From the NCBI GenBank assembly GCA_021772595.1, contig JAJFLS010000096.1:1-13379 (forward strand): a stretch of DNA of 13,379 nucleotides, given 5' to 3'. The number at the start of each line of letters is the position of its first letter. The stretch's first letter is position 1. The notes below the pieces were generated by a model. The model was not told where the DNA came from, searched no databases, and saw nothing but the letters and a program-made list of their open reading frames with translations. This DNA is from Opitutales bacterium (GTDB lineage: Bacteria > Verrucomicrobiota > Verrucomicrobiia > Opitutales > Opitutaceae). Below, in pieces: positions 1 to 7,108 of this stretch. The translations under genes and the position numbers were made by a program.

Positions 1-800
1 ACTTTCGCATACTCATCTTTCGAGAGATGGAGCAAGGCGATCAGCAATGGATCGGGTCCGGGCGTTGCCGAACCGTTCGCAGGATCGTTGATGATCGTAC
101 CGATCATTCTCTTGGCGAACGAGACCAGACAGGTCATGCGCTCGTGCTTGCCCGATTCCGACGGCTCGAATTGGTTCAGGACGGGAATCACGATCTCGTC
201 CGAGAATCCCCACTCGCGCATCATCGCGGCGCCCACTTTCGCGTGGTTGATTCCGAAAATTTCCATCTCCTCGTTCGCAAGCGCCAAGTCTTCTTGAAGC
301 GTCGAATTGAATTTGATGTTTGGAGCGTTCTTAATCTCGCGTTCCAGAAAAACCATGCCGATGGCGTGCAGCAGTCCGATCGTGTAAGCGACCCCGGCGT
401 CCTCGCCATACTTGCGGGCTAGGCATTCCATCGCGTAGGCACAGGCCACCGCTCGGCTCCAAAAGTCGCCAGCGCTGATTCCGTAGGTGCTCAATGGCTC
501 CGCTAGCAGATCCGAAAAGGCGAGCATGGTCACGATCTGGTAAACATCGCTGAATCCCAGGTGCATGATCGCATCATCGATGCTGTCGATGTGGTAGCCC
601 GGGTTGAAATAGGCACTGTTGGCGGTTTTCAGGATCATCGCGCTCAGCGATGGATCCAGCCGGATCAAATCTCGAATCTCGTCGGGATTCGTATTACAGT
701 CGGAAATCAACCGCTGTAGTTTCGGAAGGATCTGGGGCGCTACCGCAATACCGTCCAATTCCGACTGCAGTTCTTCGATGTTTATTGGATGAGAAATCAT
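1..800 (-). CDS. HDOD domain protein, partial (C-terminus beyond left edge)
   Basis: The minus-strand frame is open from ATG at 800 to the window edge, giving 266 complete codons with no stop. The N-terminal stretch around residues 20-35 (APQILPKLQRL), the helix LDPSLSAMILKTANSAYF (49-65), and DAIMHLGF (76-83) are the classic HDOD signature. HDOD is a helical, non-hydrolysing relative of the HD phosphohydrolase fold, found in signalling and stress or motility regulators. The position of the HD doublet reads GLLHAIG (H145, A146), so the metal-binding aspartate is missing. H186 in the FGINHAKVG segment is retained. The domain covers about residues 15-215, and what follows is cut, so an attached output domain cannot be excluded. 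No Shine-Dalgarno motif is visible before the start. The start is chosen because it is the only ATG close ahead of the conserved domain. The protein is probably cytoplasmic and its partner is unknown. Confidence 0.9.
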   Translation of the reverse strand, partial: MISHPINIEELQSELDGIAVAPQILPKLQRLISDCNTNPDEIRDLIRLDPSLSAMILKTANSAYFNPGYHIDSIDDAIMHLGFSDVYQIVTMLAFSDLLAEPLSTYGISAGDFWSRAVACAYAMECLARKYGEDAGVAYTIGLLHAIGMVFLEREIKNAPNIKFNSTLQEDLALANEEMEIFGINHAKVGAAMMREWGFSDEIVIPVLNQFEPSESGKHERMTCLVSFAKRMIGTIINDPANGSATPGPDPLLIALLHLSKDEYAK

Positions 801-1019
801 AATCCGGGACTATTGAAAAAGAATTAGATAAATCGACCTTTCCACCTCTCGGTTGAGCGATCGCGCCATACAAGCGAGTAAAAGACAGGCTAAGGAACGG
901 TAGACAGGGCCGCGAACTTAAGGCCGATGCGCGCAAAAACCCATGATCGGTAAACGCAATCGCTCACCACGCCCGAAAATTACTTAAAGCGGGCGAGGGT
1001 TTCGACGATTTTAAGAGCT

Positions 1020-1214
1020 ATGAATATGAAGATCGAAGTTCCCCTCAACGAAGAAGAATGGTCCCTGCTGAATGCCGCCGCAGACAGCATTTTATCAAGC
1101 CCCGAAGAACTAGCCCGAGTTTCGCTCATGCAACGTTGCATGGTGATGTCGGAAGATCACGAGATCTGCGACAGCACGCGAAAAATGATCGGAATAAAAT
1201 TCGGGCCAAACTAG
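1020..1214 (+). CDS. Possible small hypothetical protein, 64 aa
   Basis: A short ORF starts at ATG 1020, with a second in-frame ATG at 1026 giving MKIEVPLNEEEW. The composition looks protein-like: one short beta-like stretch (KIEVPL) followed by a long predicted helix (about residues 10-45), then a basic tail ending IGIKFGPN. A strand followed by helices is reminiscent of ribbon-helix-helix type small proteins, but I cannot assign a family. It lies alone between the 5' end of the HDOD gene and the 3' end of the M16 operon, convergent with the latter. There is no clear ribosome binding site (AAGAGCT just ahead is weak). It could be spurious. No function is proposed. Confidence 0.42.
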   Translation: MNMKIEVPLNEEEWSLLNAAADSILSSPEELARVSLMQRCMVMSEDHEICDSTRKMIGIKFGPN

Positions 1215-1281
1215 CCCATGCCCTCACCCTAATTACCCCACAAATCGCCGCCTTCAACGAAGTGCAGCGCGATACGCCCGA

Positions 1282-2742
1282 CTAATTTTGACGCTCCAAT
1301 TTGTCGTTGTAAATCGTTACTTCTCCGAGCTGTTCGAGCGAATCCCCAATCTCCTCTCGCTTCCCCACCACGGCAATAACGCTTTCTTGCGGCAGGATGT
1401 ACTTGTTCGCCAGCTCTTTAGCCAGCTCCGGCGTGACCGACATCAGCTGAGCGACATAAGTCTGATAATAGTCCGGCGCCAGACCGTAGATGTCGATCTC
1501 CAGAACCTTCTGGGCGATTGTCGTCGGCCTCTCGAGGCTGAGCATGTAATTGCCCGCCAGGTATTTCTTGTGCATCTCGAGCTCCGCCTCCGGTATCGGC
1601 TCGTCTCGGATGCGGTCCAGCTCGTGGAAAATCTCGCCAATCGCGTCCGCCGTCACCTCGTTTCGCACATCCGAATAGGAGATGATCGCGCCCACTTTCG
1701 CCGCGCTAGCCGCGTAGGAGCCCGCGCCGTAGGTGTAGCCTTTGTCCTCGCGCAGGTTCTGGAACATCCGCCCCGAAAAACCGCCGCCTAGCACGGACAT
1801 GACCACCTTCAACTCCGGCGTGTCGGGATTTGATCTCGGGACCGACGTCTGGACAATCCGCAAGGTCGATTGAACCGAATCCGCGCGATCCATCAAATGC
1901 ACTGCCCGCTTGTCGATGGTGGGAATCGTAATTTTCGGCTGCGCGGGGAGCTGCCCCGATTTCCAATCGCCCAGCCGTTCCTCCACAAGCGAACGATCGG
2001 CCGAACCGTCGACATCGCCCACGATCGCCAGCGAGCCGTTGTTCGGGATGAAATGCTCCCGATGAAACGCCACCAGATCGTCGCGCGTAATGGACGCCAC
2101 GCTTTCCTCGGTCATGAACGCGCCGTAGCCATTGTCTCCGTAGACCAGCTTGCGACGCAGTTTATCGACCAGCGCGTCGGGCTCGGTCCGCTCGGAGATC
2201 AGATTCGAGATCGTTCGCTGCTTCAGCTTCTCGAGCTCCTCTTCAGGGAAAGTGGGAGTCCGCACGACAGAAACCAGAATGTCCAACAACTGCTCCTTGT
2301 ATTTGGAAAGCCCCGACACGGAAACAGATAAGGAGTCAGTAACCGAACCCGAGGACAGGCTCGCCCCGATAAAGTCGATCTCGCTAGCAAGCTCGAAGGC
2401 GGTTTTACCCTCGACGCCCTTATCGAGCATCGACGCGACGAAATCCGCCAAGCCTGTCTTTTCGCCATCGAAGAGCCCGCCCGATCGGAACAGGAGCCGA
2501 TAGGTTACAGTCGGCTGACGGTCGGATTCGATAATGTAGAGCGTCAGGCCTTCCTTCGTTTTGATTGTCTCGTATTCGGGGAACGACGACGCAGGCGCGG
2601 GTCCGGGATCGGGACGTTTCGAACGGTCCAGCGGCACCATGGAAACGGCGTTCGCCGAATCGGATTCCTGGCTCGAGTCAGACCCACAGGCAACCAGCAG
2701 AAGAGAAACGGCAAGCAGCGAAAATGTATATAGTGTTTTCAT
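1282..2742 (-). CDS. M16 family peptidase-like lipoprotein, non-catalytic subunit
   Basis: This 486-residue protein has a lipoprotein signal: hydrophobic residues 4-16 then the lipobox LVAC with Cys19, so it should be membrane-anchored in the periplasm. Two M16 half-domains follow (about 55-235 and 240-440). Where active M16 enzymes have HxxEH, this protein reads GLADFVASML (97-106), with D100, A103 and S104 replacing His, Glu and His, so it cannot bind zinc. The second domain keeps the substrate-binding pair, R325 in GGGFSGRMF and Y338 in GYTYGAGS. This is the known pattern of the inactive partner in heterodimeric M16B peptidases. An upstream ATG at 2769 overlaps the preceding gene's stop as ATGA and would add nine residues. 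I prefer 2742 because GGAG stands 10 bases ahead of it and the signal peptide then has normal length. It is the second gene of a two-gene operon and probably translationally coupled. Confidence 0.93.
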   Translation of the reverse strand: MKTLYTFSLLAVSLLLVACGSDSSQESDSANAVSMVPLDRSKRPDPGPAPASSFPEYETIKTKEGLTLYIIESDRQPTVTYRLLFRSGGLFDGEKTGLADFVASMLDKGVEGKTAFELASEIDFIGASLSSGSVTDSLSVSVSGLSKYKEQLLDILVSVVRTPTFPEEELEKLKQRTISNLISERTEPDALVDKLRRKLVYGDNGYGAFMTEESVASITRDDLVAFHREHFIPNNGSLAIVGDVDGSADRSLVEERLGDWKSGQLPAQPKITIPTIDKRAVHLMDRADSVQSTLRIVQTSVPRSNPDTPELKVVMSVLGGGFSGRMFQNLREDKGYTYGAGSYAASAAKVGAIISYSDVRNEVTADAIGEIFHELDRIRDEPIPEAELEMHKKYLAGNYMLSLERPTTIAQKVLEIDIYGLAPDYYQTYVAQLMSVTPELAKELANKYILPQESVIAVVGKREEIGDSLEQLGEVTIYNDKLERQN

Positions 2743-2765
2743 TATTCTAATTCTCCGTTTCGTAT

Positions 2766-4094
2766 TCATTGTTCAGGCACAGGATAGTGCAGAGTGTTTC
2801 GCTTCTCCTTGACCAAGTACGTCTTGGCCACGCGTTGCAGATCTTCCCGAGTCACTTTCAAGTAGGCTTCCAGCTCGTTGTTCACGCGGCTCGCGTCGCC
2901 ATACCACTGGTGATAATAGGCCAACGATTGAGCGCGGCTGCTCATCGTCCCTACCGAGGACGCGATCTCCGACTCCTTCTGGTTGAGGGCTTTTTGCAGC
3001 TCGCGTTCCGTCACGCCTTCGTCGATCAGCTTCTGCACTTCCTCCTCGATCAGGAGGTCGAGCTGCTCGATGGTCACGCCACGATTCCCGAACGCATACG
3101 CGGCTACTAGTCCGGCCTTTTCCTGAAGCCAACTGAACGCGGCCGAATTAACCGCCGCTCGCTCCGTATCGATCAATCTTCGGTACATACGCGAACTCTT
3201 GCCGATCGCCAAAATATTCATTAGCAGATCCATCGCCTCCGCGTCCTTATCCGTCAAAACCGGCGCTCTCCAAATATGAACCGTCGCCGGCAAAGGCGTC
3301 ATGGGCTCCTCCGCCCGCTTAGCCGTGACCGGAGCTGAAAGATCCCACTCCATCTCTGTTCGCTCTGGCTCCGGGCCTCTGGGAATCTCGCCGAAATAGC
3401 GCTCTACAAGCCGCTTGGTCGCCTCGATGTCTATGTCTCCCGCGATCGAGAGCGTGGCGTTGTTGGGCACGTACCATTTTTTGTAGAATTCCCGGAATTC
3501 CTCGATCATCGCCTCGTCGATGTACTGGGCCGATCCGATGGGCGTCCACGCGTACGGCGTTCCCGCGAAAACCGCGCCGGCCATGTTCTCCATAATCGAA
3601 CCATAAGGCTGATTCTCATAGCGAGATCGGCGCTCCTCTTTGACGACTTCGCGCTGCGTCTCCACCCCCGTCTCGTCGATCACCGCGTGCATAAGCCGCT
3701 CCGACTCGATCCACAACGCGAGCTCGAGCTCGTTCGACGGGAGATTGATGTAGTAGTCGGTCCGGTCGAAAGAGGTCGACGCGTTCAAATTCCCGCCGGC
3801 GCCTGAGATGAGCTTGTCGATCTGGCCCCGCTGTATGTTTTCCGATCCCTCGAACATCAGATGCTCGAAGAAATGGGCGAAGCCCGTTCGGTCGGGACGC
3901 TCGTCTTTGCTGCCGACATGGTAGAGCACGTACGACGACACGACCGGCGCGTCGCTATTCTCGTGGAGAATGACGTGCAGACCGTTGGGCAGGTCGTACT
4001 CGACGAATTCGATATTCGGCGATTCGGCGAATGCGCCCCAAGGAGCCGCCAAGCCGACCAGCGCCAAAAGGTTTCTAAAAGGGATAGACTTCAT
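2766..4094 (-). CDS. Zinc peptidase, M16 family, catalytic subunit
   Basis: This is a 442-residue exported protein. The start at 4094 gives MKSIPFRN, a hydrophobic core and an AFA cleavage site near residue 23. The longer frame from 4202 adds 36 residues that would bury the signal peptide, so it is rejected. The first M16 domain carries the inverted zinc motif H74-F-F-E77-H78, with the third ligand expected at E153 or E154 in REVVKEERR, about 76 residues later as the family requires. The second domain spans about residues 195-400. In that domain R302 (SSRMYRRL) is kept, but the position of the substrate-binding tyrosine is V315. The partner encoded immediately downstream has the opposite pattern. 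The inferred role is zinc-dependent cleavage of peptides or protein fragments in the periplasm as a heterodimer. Its stop overlaps the alternative upstream ATG of the next gene by four bases (ATGA). The substrate is unknown. Confidence 0.95.
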   Translation of the reverse strand: MKSIPFRNLLALVGLAAPWGAFAESPNIEFVEYDLPNGLHVILHENSDAPVVSSYVLYHVGSKDERPDRTGFAHFFEHLMFEGSENIQRGQIDKLISGAGGNLNASTSFDRTDYYINLPSNELELALWIESERLMHAVIDETGVETQREVVKEERRSRYENQPYGSIMENMAGAVFAGTPYAWTPIGSAQYIDEAMIEEFREFYKKWYVPNNATLSIAGDIDIEATKRLVERYFGEIPRGPEPERTEMEWDLSAPVTAKRAEEPMTPLPATVHIWRAPVLTDKDAEAMDLLMNILAIGKSSRMYRRLIDTERAAVNSAAFSWLQEKAGLVAAYAFGNRGVTIEQLDLLIEEEVQKLIDEGVTERELQKALNQKESEIASSVGTMSSRAQSLAYYHQWYGDASRVNNELEAYLKVTREDLQRVAKTYLVKEKRNTLHYPVPEQ

Positions 4095-4435
4095 AATTCG
4101 CAATTTGAGATCGAGGTGGAGCGGAACGGCGAGACAAAGATGGCCCTGCCCGACTATCCCATTAACACAAAGCAGAGAAGCTCCGTTGCAGCTTAAGCTC
4201 AAGAAGATAAGGATTTGATGACATTCTCATATCCGTAGGGCCTTCGTTTGCGAAGCGCCGCGTGCAGGGTCAGTCGACGCAATCTAATTCCATTAGAAGC
4301 TCCAGCAGAATGCTCAACCTTATCATCTGTGCAATCTGTGGTTAGAAAATGCTTATCGATAGGAATTGCCAAAACGTGCTCCAGGGAATACTCCTCTTTC
4401 TGCGTCGCTTCTTCACCGTCACCACCCCAATCCCG
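4095..4435. other. Divergent spacer between M16 operon and metallohydrolase gene
   Basis: This 341-base spacer must hold both divergent promoters, but I find no convincing -35/-10 pair on either strand. It contains a small GC-rich hairpin at 4239-4259 (CTTCG/CGAAG around a TTTG loop, extended by GGC/GCC with one bulge). It also contains one half-copy of the interspersed repeat family at 4323-4349. Reading frames running through it from both sides (to 4202 on minus, from 4349 on plus) look like chance extensions, because each flanking gene has a proper signal peptide starting inside. Confidence 0.6.
4323..4349 (+). repeat. Half-copy of interspersed GTG-unit repeat
   Basis: Two adjacent units, ATCTGTGCA and ATCTGTGG, are followed by TTAGAAAA. 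The arrangement of tandem xTCxGTG units ending in GTGG plus an A-run matches the right arm of the inverted repeat at 6920-6954. Only one arm is present here, with no inverted partner nearby. It lies 87 bases before the metallohydrolase start, in opposite orientation to the first arm of the copy after that gene. Confidence 0.5.
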
Positions 4436-6814
4436 ATGAGAAAATTAGCTTACCTACTCGCGGTCGCTATCGCCGCCGCCTCTCCCCATTCCTATTCGGC
4501 TGACTTCCTTCCGATCGCCAAGGTCGAATATCAGCCGTTCTCCTCAGCGACCGAACGTCTGCTTGAGGCCATGCGATTCACAGGAGCGCCGGTCAGCACA
4601 GCCGACGACGCCTCGATCCGAGCGCTCCTCGGGCAATCCGACCAGCAAAACGCCGTCGCCAAAATCCAGGCGATACTCGACGGCTACTGCGTGGCCGGCG
4701 TTCACATCAATCCGGAAAGCCGCGTCAAAGTCGAAGCAGGCCCAGTTCGAAAAGAACTTGTCCAGCAGGGCTGGCGGACCTTTCTCGTCAAAGTGCACAA
4801 CGAGGCGGGAATCACTCCGGAGCTAAGAGCCGCGAGCCCCAACGCCGCGCCCCAATACCGCCGCAGCAGCGGAGATAAAGCGCCCTCGATCGACATCACT
4901 TTAGCCGATGTCGCCCAGCGCTGGCTCGACCTCGAAATGATCGTCAGCCGCCCGCTCAACCCGCGCCTTTCCGGGCTCGCCCTGGAGTACCGGATCCTGC
5001 AGATCTACAGCCGCGACGTTGGCAAGCGCGAGGGCCTTCTCGCATTCAATGTCGGGCAAGGCACGCAGGACATCGGGTTCCGCAACGAAGTCGCGATTCT
5101 CTTCGAATGCGTTCCCGCCGTCTCAGTTCGACTGAACCTGAGAGATTTTGACGGAGCCCCCACCAGCGCCGCTTTCGTCGTCCAAGACAAGGACGGCCGC
5201 ATCTACCCGAATCCTGCCCGCCGGCTCGCGCCCGACTTCTTCTTTCACGACCAGGTTTATCGCGCCGATGGCGAAACGCTGCTCCTGCCGCCGGGCGAAT
5301 ACTCCGTGACCGTTTCGCGTGGTCCTGAATATCATGTGCAAACGAAATCCGTGGTCATCAAATCCGGCGTTCCGAACCAAATTGCCAGCTTCGACCTCAA
5401 ACGTTGGATACACCCCGCCAACCGAAATTGGTATTCAGGAGATCATCACGTCCACGCCGCCGGATGCGCCCATTACGAAAATCCGACCGAAGGCGTTTCG
5501 CCCGCCGACATGATGCGGCACATCCTCGGCGAGGACCTCAACGTCGGCTGCGTCCTCACCTGGGGCCCCTGCTGGTACGCCCAAAAAGAGAATTTCGACG
5601 GGAAAATCTCCGCCCTATCGACACCGAAATACGTCATGCGCTACGACGTGGAAGTCAGCGGTTTCCCTTCATCGCACGCGGGCCACCTCTGCTTGCTCCG
5701 CCTCACCGAAGACGACTATCCCGGCACCACGCTGGTCGAAGAATGGCCGAGCTGGACGCTCCCCGTTCTCCAGTGGGGGCAACGACAAGGAGGCGTCGTC
5801 GGCTACAGCCACTCGGGCTGGGGGCTGGGGCTTCCCGACATCGGGCCAAACGGCCAGCGTCTCGTCAACATGCCCTACCGTAGACCTGGCCGCATCCGAG
5901 CTCAAACCGGCAAAGCAGTCGACTCGCTGCCCGATTACGCCATGCCCCCGTTCGACGGCATCGGAGCCAACGAATACATCGTCACCGTCGCCCACGGCGC
6001 TTGCGACTTTATCTCGGCCGTAGATACTCCATCGATCTGGGAGCTCAACATTTGGTACCACACACTCAACTGCGGCCTTCGCGCCCGTATCTCCGGCGAG
6101 ACCGATTTCCCCTGCATCTACGGCGACAAAGTCGGATTGGGGCGCATCTATGTGAAACTCGACGAAGACCAGCCGCTCGACTTCGACAGCTGGGTCCTGG
6201 GACTCAAAAACGGTCGAAGCTACGTGGGCGACGGCATGAGCCATCTGATGGATCTCAAAGTCGATTCCGTCGCCGTCGGCGAGCCCGGCTCCAAAGGCGC
6301 GATTAGCCAACTCGATCTCGACAAGCCGCGCAAGGTGAAGGTATCCTTCGACGCCGCCGCGATGCTCGCCCCAACTCCAACTCCTAACACTGAAAGCATC
6401 CGAAACAGCCGCCTCGATTCCAAACCCTATTGGCACATCGAGCGAACACGCATCGGCGATACGAGAACCGTCCCCGTCGAAATCGTGGTCAATGGATACG
6501 CCGTCGCTCAAAAGGAAATCCTTGCCGACGGCTCCAACCAGCATTTGGAATTCGATATAGACATCGAACAATCCAGCTGGGTCGCCGCACGCATTCTTCC
6601 GAGCGCCCACACCAATCCCGTTTTCATCGAAGTCGCAGGCCAACCCATCCGCGCCAGCAAACGCAGCGCCGAATGGTGTATCCAAGCAGTCGATATCTGC
6701 TGGGAATCGAAGGTCGGGCAGATTGCCGAAGCCGAACGCCCGGCAGCAAGGCAAGCTTACGACCAAGCCAAGACTTTCTACCAGAAGGTCCTCGCTGAAG
6801 CGAAAACGCCGTAG
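4436..6814 (+). CDS. CehA/McbA family metallohydrolase, secreted
   Basis: This 792-residue protein starts at 4436 (MRKLAYLLAV) with a signal peptide ending near SYSA (residues 20-24). An upstream in-frame ATG at 4349 would add 29 residues ahead of the signal and is disfavoured. The N-terminal 150 residues have no fold I recognise. Residues about 180-325 look like beta-sandwich modules, including an LPPGEYSVTV stretch. From about 326 comes the PHP-like metal domain: NWYSGDHHVHAAGCAHY with H338-V-H340, then GYSHSGWG (H459), AHGACDF (H520) and GETDFP (D557) as further likely metal-site residues. GRSYVGDGMSHL follows, and the C-terminus is helical. This layout is typical of CehA/McbA-family proteins common in planctomycete and verrucomicrobial genomes. 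Family members include carbaryl and other ester or amide hydrolases, but the natural substrate here is unknown. It is a single gene, GC-rich compared with the genes to its right, and is followed by the largest inverted repeat of the window. Confidence 0.85.
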   Translation: MRKLAYLLAVAIAAASPHSYSADFLPIAKVEYQPFSSATERLLEAMRFTGAPVSTADDASIRALLGQSDQQNAVAKIQAILDGYCVAGVHINPESRVKVEAGPVRKELVQQGWRTFLVKVHNEAGITPELRAASPNAAPQYRRSSGDKAPSIDITLADVAQRWLDLEMIVSRPLNPRLSGLALEYRILQIYSRDVGKREGLLAFNVGQGTQDIGFRNEVAILFECVPAVSVRLNLRDFDGAPTSAAFVVQDKDGRIYPNPARRLAPDFFFHDQVYRADGETLLLPPGEYSVTVSRGPEYHVQTKSVVIKSGVPNQIASFDLKRWIHPANRNWYSGDHHVHAAGCAHYENPTEGVSPADMMRHILGEDLNVGCVLTWGPCWYAQKENFDGKISALSTPKYVMRYDVEVSGFPSSHAGHLCLLRLTEDDYPGTTLVEEWPSWTLPVLQWGQRQGGVVGYSHSGWGLGLPDIGPNGQRLVNMPYRRPGRIRAQTGKAVDSLPDYAMPPFDGIGANEYIVTVAHGACDFISAVDTPSIWELNIWYHTLNCGLRARISGETDFPCIYGDKVGLGRIYVKLDEDQPLDFDSWVLGLKNGRSYVGDGMSHLMDLKVDSVAVGEPGSKGAISQLDLDKPRKVKVSFDAAAMLAPTPTPNTESIRNSRLDSKPYWHIERTRIGDTRTVPVEIVVNGYAVAQKEILADGSNQHLEFDIDIEQSSWVAARILPSAHTNPVFIEVAGQPIRASKRSAEWCIQAVDICWESKVGQIAEAERPAARQAYDQAKTFYQKVLAEAKTP

Positions 6815-6831
6815 CGATGACGAGAAGAGAA

Positions 6832-6954
6832 TTTTTAAACCACTGATGACACTGATTTACACTGATATTTTGATGATAGATTAGGTTAAGCTCGAAGATT
6901 TTTTCTATGAAGATTAATCATCTGTGTACATCCGTATCATCAGTGGTCAAAAAA
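6832..6954. repeat. Long imperfect inverted repeat, 35-base arms
   Basis: The left arm is 6832-6866 and the right arm 6920-6954, separated by 53 bases. I compared the left arm base by base with the reverse complement of the right and found 29 of 35 positions identical. Each arm begins with a T-run (or ends with an A-run) and contains ACCACTGATGA followed by two more units of about 10 bases (ACACTGATTT, ACACTGAT). It starts 18 bases after the metallohydrolase stop, so a transcript could fold into a long hairpin and act as a terminator or 3'-end stabiliser. The composed, unit-based arms look more like an interspersed repeat element than a simple terminator. Confidence 0.8.
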
Positions 6955-6980
6955 CTCTCCTTCCTCTGCCCCTCCCAAAA

Positions 6981-6998
6981 CTCCGTGGTTAAAAAAAG
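6981..6998 (+). repeat. Short half-copy ending in GTGGTTA-A-run
   Basis: CTCCGTGGTTAAAAAAAG resembles the end of the right arm at 6941-6954 (CAGTGGTCAAAAAA) and the copy at 4323-4349 (CTGTGGTTAGAAAA). It lies 26 bases beyond that arm. It may be the decayed edge of a second element. Confidence 0.4.
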
Positions 6999-7032
6999 TC
7001 CTATCTCAATAACTCTCCCCAACCGTATACTT

Positions 7033-7059
7033 CTTCGTGCCCTCCGTGTCCTTAGTGGG
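7033..7059 (+). repeat. Solitary arm of the CTTCGTG-type repeat
   Basis: There are three consecutive 9-base units: CTTCGTGCC, CTCCGTGTC and CTTAGTGGG. They match the right arm of the inverted repeat at 8247-8275 at 21 of 27 positions in an ungapped comparison. No inverted partner is visible on either side. It lies 49 bases past the DUF6090 stop codon when read on the minus strand. Confidence 0.55.
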
Positions 7060-7108
7060 AAATACAGCGAAGAAAAGGGTCCATTCTAGAGGTCGCGCTG
7101 TTCCACAA

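Noticed and set aside
27..422. 131-codon plus-strand ORF at the left edge
   Set aside because: It is antisense to the HDOD gene, which has clear domain motifs; no independent signal supports it.
857..864. GCGATCGC octamer palindrome (HIP1-like)
   Set aside because: I noted only this single copy and did not search the window for others; such an octamer is easily expected by chance in GC-rich DNA with frequent CGATCG.
694..936. 80-codon minus-strand ORF overlapping the HDOD start
   Set aside because: It overlaps the HDOD N-terminus in another frame, and its translation lacks any recognisable pattern.
4095..4202. 36-residue N-terminal extension of the catalytic M16 protein
   Set aside because: It would bury a clean signal peptide (MKSIPFRN to AFA) in the middle of the protein.
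4349..4435. 29-residue N-terminal extension of the metallohydrolase
   Set aside because: The signal peptide begins at MRKLAYLLAV (4436), and the extension overlaps the repeat at 4323-4349.
5669..6766. 365-codon minus-strand ORF inside the metallohydrolase gene
   Set aside because: It lies fully antisense to a well-supported gene. Its translation shows no motif and repetitive Asp/Val/Gly-rich composition, as expected from the complement of GC-rich codons.
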